From NCBI RefSeq assembly GCF_000949385.2, contig NZ_JYKO02000001.1, forward strand, positions 954,620-1,018,619: a stretch of 64,000 nucleotides of DNA, written 5' to 3'. The notes beneath the pieces are model-generated. The model made no database searches. It was not told the DNA's origin and saw only the letters and a program-made list of their open reading frames with translations. Positions within the stretch are counted from its first letter, which is position 1; each line of letters starts with the position of its first letter. The translations under genes and the position numbers were made by a program. Source of the stretch: Pseudomonas sp. LFM046 (GTDB lineage Bacteria > Pseudomonadota > Gammaproteobacteria > Pseudomonadales > Pseudomonadaceae). Positions 61,854-64,000 of the stretch are shown here, one piece after another.

Positions 61854-62726
61854 TTAGCGGAACGCTGCCCTGAACGCCCCTGGCGTGCCGCCGATTGCGG
61901 CGCGGAAGCGGTTGCTGAAATGGCTGGCGCTGGCGAAGCCGCAGGCCAGGGCGATTTCCCCCAGCGGCAGGTCGGTATCGCGCAGCAGCTTGCGTGCCCG
62001 CGCCAGGCGCCGTGCCAGCACGAACTGGTGCGGCGGCATGCCGAAGCTTTCGCGGAACATCCGTGCGAAGTGGTACTCCGACAACGCGGCGAAGGCTGCC
62101 AGTTCGCCCAGGGTGATGGCGTCGGCCAGGCGATTTTCGATGTAGTCCACCAGGCGCTTGCGCAGCGCCGGCGCCAGTCCCCCCTTCAAGCGTAATCCCT
62201 CTCGCAGTCCGGCCTGGGTCAGCAGGCTGTGGTGGATCATTTCGTGGGCCAGGCTGGTGGCTTGCAGGCGCTCGCCGGGTTCGTCCCAGTCCAGTCGGAT
62301 CAGCTCGCGGAAGTTCTGCGCCTGCCGCGGGTCGTCGAGGAAGGTCCGCTCCTGCAGCTGCAATTCGCGGGGCTCCCGGTCCAGCAGCGTGACCGCGGCT
62401 TCGGCGAAATGCTCGGTGCTGAAGTAGAGGTGAGCCAGGCGGATCTCGCCGTTGATCACCCAGGATGATTCGTGCCCGGCGGGCAGGATGCACAGCTTGT
62501 CCGGCGCCCCCTTGGTGTCCGGCCGTTCGCGGCGGAAGGTCCCGGTGCCCCCGGCCAGGTAGCACGACAGGGTGTGGACCTTGGGTCCCTGGTAGTCCCG
62601 TGCGTCGTGGTGGTTGCTCCAGAGCGCCGCGCCCAGGCCGTCGCCCAGCTCCGCGCTGTGCTCCAGGCGAGCGTTCGGCGAGCTGCTGAGGGACTGGAAG
62701 ACCTGGTTCTGTTCGAGTAGCGACAT
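61854..62726 (-). CDS. AraC-family transcriptional regulator
   Basis: A 290-aa protein with an N-terminal sensing domain and a C-terminal double helix-turn-helix (about 195-290): ITLGELAAFAALSEYHFARM and LPLGEIALACGFASASHF. Start at MSLLEQNQVFQSL. Divergent from the EamA transporter gene, which it may control. Confidence 0.88.
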   Translation of the reverse strand: MSLLEQNQVFQSLSSSPNARLEHSAELGDGLGAALWSNHHDARDYQGPKVHTLSCYLAGGTGTFRRERPDTKGAPDKLCILPAGHESSWVINGEIRLAHLYFSTEHFAEAAVTLLDREPRELQLQERTFLDDPRQAQNFRELIRLDWDEPGERLQATSLAHEMIHHSLLTQAGLREGLRLKGGLAPALRKRLVDYIENRLADAITLGELAAFAALSEYHFARMFRESFGMPPHQFVLARRLARARKLLRDTDLPLGEIALACGFASASHFSNRFRAAIGGTPGAFRAAFR

Positions 62727-62874
62727 GGGCGGAGCCGGCCGGTGTGCGAGTGGAGTCCATGCTACCGCGCACGCCTGTGCGCGGGCAGTCTCCCGACGAG
62801 ATAAGCGCAAGTTTATGCAAGCGGTGCCGGAGGGGCGGGCGGAGACTGCTTCCATCGAAATCGGAGTCGCCGCG

Positions 62875-63780
62875 ATGAACCTGTCCCTCTACCTGCTCAC
62901 CGTCCTCATCTGGGGCACCACCTGGATCGCCATCAAGTTGCAGATGGGGAGCGTCGCCATTCCCGCCTCCATCGCCTATCGCTTCGCCCTGGCGGCCGCC
63001 GTGTTGTTCGCCCTCCTGCTGGTGAGCCGTCGTCTGCAGAAGCTCGACCGCCGCGCCCAACTGATCTGCCTGGCCCAGGGCCTGTGCCTGTTCTGCGTCA
63101 ACTTCATGTGCTTCTACACCGCCAGCCAGTGGATCCCCAGTGGCCTGATCGCCGTGGTGTTCTCCACGGCCACCCTGTGGAACGCCCTCAATGCGCGCCT
63201 CTTCTTCGGCCAGCGCATCGCCACCAACGTGCTCCTCGGTGGCGGTCTCGGGCTGATGGGCCTGGCGCTGCTGTTCTGGCCGGAGCTTTCGCACCACAGC
63301 GCCAGCCGCGAAACCTTCATCGGCCTGGGCCTGGCACTGCTGGGCACGCTGTGCTTCTCCGCCGGCAACATGCTCTCCAGCCTGCAGCAGAAGGCCGGGC
63401 TCAAACCCTTGACCACCAACGCCTGGGGCATGCTTTACGGGGCCCTGCTGCTGACCGGTTGGTGCCTGGTCAGTGGAACGCCCTTCGACATGGAGTGGAA
63501 TACCCGCTACATCGGCTCGCTGCTGTACCTGGCCATCCCCGGCTCGGTGATCGGCTTCACTGCCTACCTGACCTTGGTGGGCCGCATGGGCCCCGAGCGC
63601 GCCGCCTATTGCACGGTGCTCTTCCCCGTGGTGGCGCTGAACATCTCCGCCTTTGTCGAAGGCTATCAGTGGACCCTGCCGGCCCTGTTCGGCCTGGTCC
63701 TGGTGATGGCCGGCAACGTGCTGGTGTTCCGCAAACCCAAGGTGGTCGTCCCGGCCGCTGCCACGGCGGGCCGCGCATGA
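62875..63780 (+). CDS. EamA/DMT-family transporter
   Basis: A 301-aa inner-membrane protein with ten hydrophobic segments in two EamA repeats (NLSLYLLTVLIWGTTWIAIK at the start; PGSVIGFTAYLTLVGRMGP in the second). Substrate unknown; relatives export amino acids or metabolites. The cupin gene overlaps its stop (ATGA), and the AraC gene is divergent, suggesting one regulated unit. Confidence 0.87.
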   Translation: MNLSLYLLTVLIWGTTWIAIKLQMGSVAIPASIAYRFALAAAVLFALLLVSRRLQKLDRRAQLICLAQGLCLFCVNFMCFYTASQWIPSGLIAVVFSTATLWNALNARLFFGQRIATNVLLGGGLGLMGLALLFWPELSHHSASRETFIGLGLALLGTLCFSAGNMLSSLQQKAGLKPLTTNAWGMLYGALLLTGWCLVSGTPFDMEWNTRYIGSLLYLAIPGSVIGFTAYLTLVGRMGPERAAYCTVLFPVVALNISAFVEGYQWTLPALFGLVLVMAGNVLVFRKPKVVVPAAATAGRA

Positions 63781-64000
63781 GTGCCGGACAGGTGGTGCGC
63801 AGCCGCGACTTCACGGCGGAAAGAGCCTGGGACGCCCTGGATATCGCCGACCTCGATGGCACCACGGTGCGCCTGCACTGGACCGACCAGCCCTACATCT
63901 GGCACGTCAACGACGGTTGCGAGGTCTTCGTGGTGCTGGATGGGGCGGTGGAGATGCGATACCGCGAGGCCGGCAGAGAGCAGCGCGTGCTGCTGGGCGT
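63777..64000 (+). CDS. Cupin-domain protein, cut by the window end
   Basis: The first 74 codons are visible. Start ATG overlaps the transporter stop. The visible part has a cupin-like strand pattern (WHVNDGCEVFVVLDGAVEMRY) with the His and Glu of motif 1. The C-terminus is outside the window. Confidence 0.75.
   Translation, partial: MSAGQVVRSRDFTAERAWDALDIADLDGTTVRLHWTDQPYIWHVNDGCEVFVVLDGAVEMRYREAGREQRVLLG

Overview
The window is high-GC gammaproteobacterial chromosome, almost certainly Pseudomonas or a close relative. The core gene order (lptFG, queA-tgt-yajC-secDF, suhB/trmJ/cysE/iscRSUA-hscBA-fdx-iscX/ndk/rlmN/pilW/rodZ/ispG/hisS/yfgM/bamB/der, leuA, xseA, guaBA, tadA, mltF/purL) is the order I associate with pseudomonads. 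Pseudomonas-style palindromic repeats occur between genes. No species can be named from the sequence alone.

Layout. 0-3.6 kb: lipopolysaccharide transport permeases LptF/LptG, an RDD membrane protein and a cold-shock protein. 3.8-9.4 kb: tRNA-Leu(CAA), queuosine synthesis (queA, tgt) and the Sec accessory proteins yajC, secD, secF. 9.6-18.5 kb: glycine-zipper protein, suhB, trmJ, cysE and the complete Isc iron-sulfur cluster operon with an IscR-type operator. 18.5-27.8 kb: ndk, rlmN, pilW, rodZ, ispG, hisS, yfgM, bamB, der. 28-30.3 kb: a 2-oxoacid aminotransferase/omega-amidase pair and an HxlR regulator. 30.4-36.7 kb: leuA with a possible leader peptide, an MscS-type channel, an M23 peptidase, xseA and a zinc-ribbon protein. 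36.8-48.8 kb: guaB, guaA, a probably Tat-exported dioxygenase and multicopper oxidase, tadA, mltF, purL and a CDGSH iron-sulfur protein. 61.4-64 kb: a Nif3/YqfO-like protein, an AraC regulator, an EamA transporter and the start of a cupin gene.

The accessory part is a visibly AT-richer integrated element of about 12.5 kb (48967-61461). It is inserted at the start codon of the Nif3/YqfO-like gene. It is bounded by a perfect 19-bp direct repeat (attL 48967-48985, attR 61443-61461), and inside each end lies a 24-bp direct repeat that looks like an integrase arm site. It encodes a large tyrosine integrase next to attR, a second minimal tyrosine recombinase, and a tightly overlapping operon of small unknown genes leading to a lone phage tail tape-measure protein and a lipoprotein. 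It also encodes three proteins with the same FCSxxC zinc ribbon (one carrying an HNH-like domain), an AP2-domain protein, a small membrane protein and a secreted cysteine-containing protein. I see no capsid, portal, terminase, replication or conjugation gene.

The element also has unexplained non-coding structure. A perfect consensus sigma70 promoter (49181-49209) drives about 390 nt that contain no convincing gene, at least five perfect hairpins and an intrinsic terminator. Two operons begin with the same terminator/leader-motif/zinc-ribbon arrangement. A roughly 100-nt module with a conserved GNRA-capped hairpin occurs twice. My best reading is an undescribed integrative element, possibly a phage satellite that supplies its own tape-measure protein. 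A decayed prophage is the main alternative.
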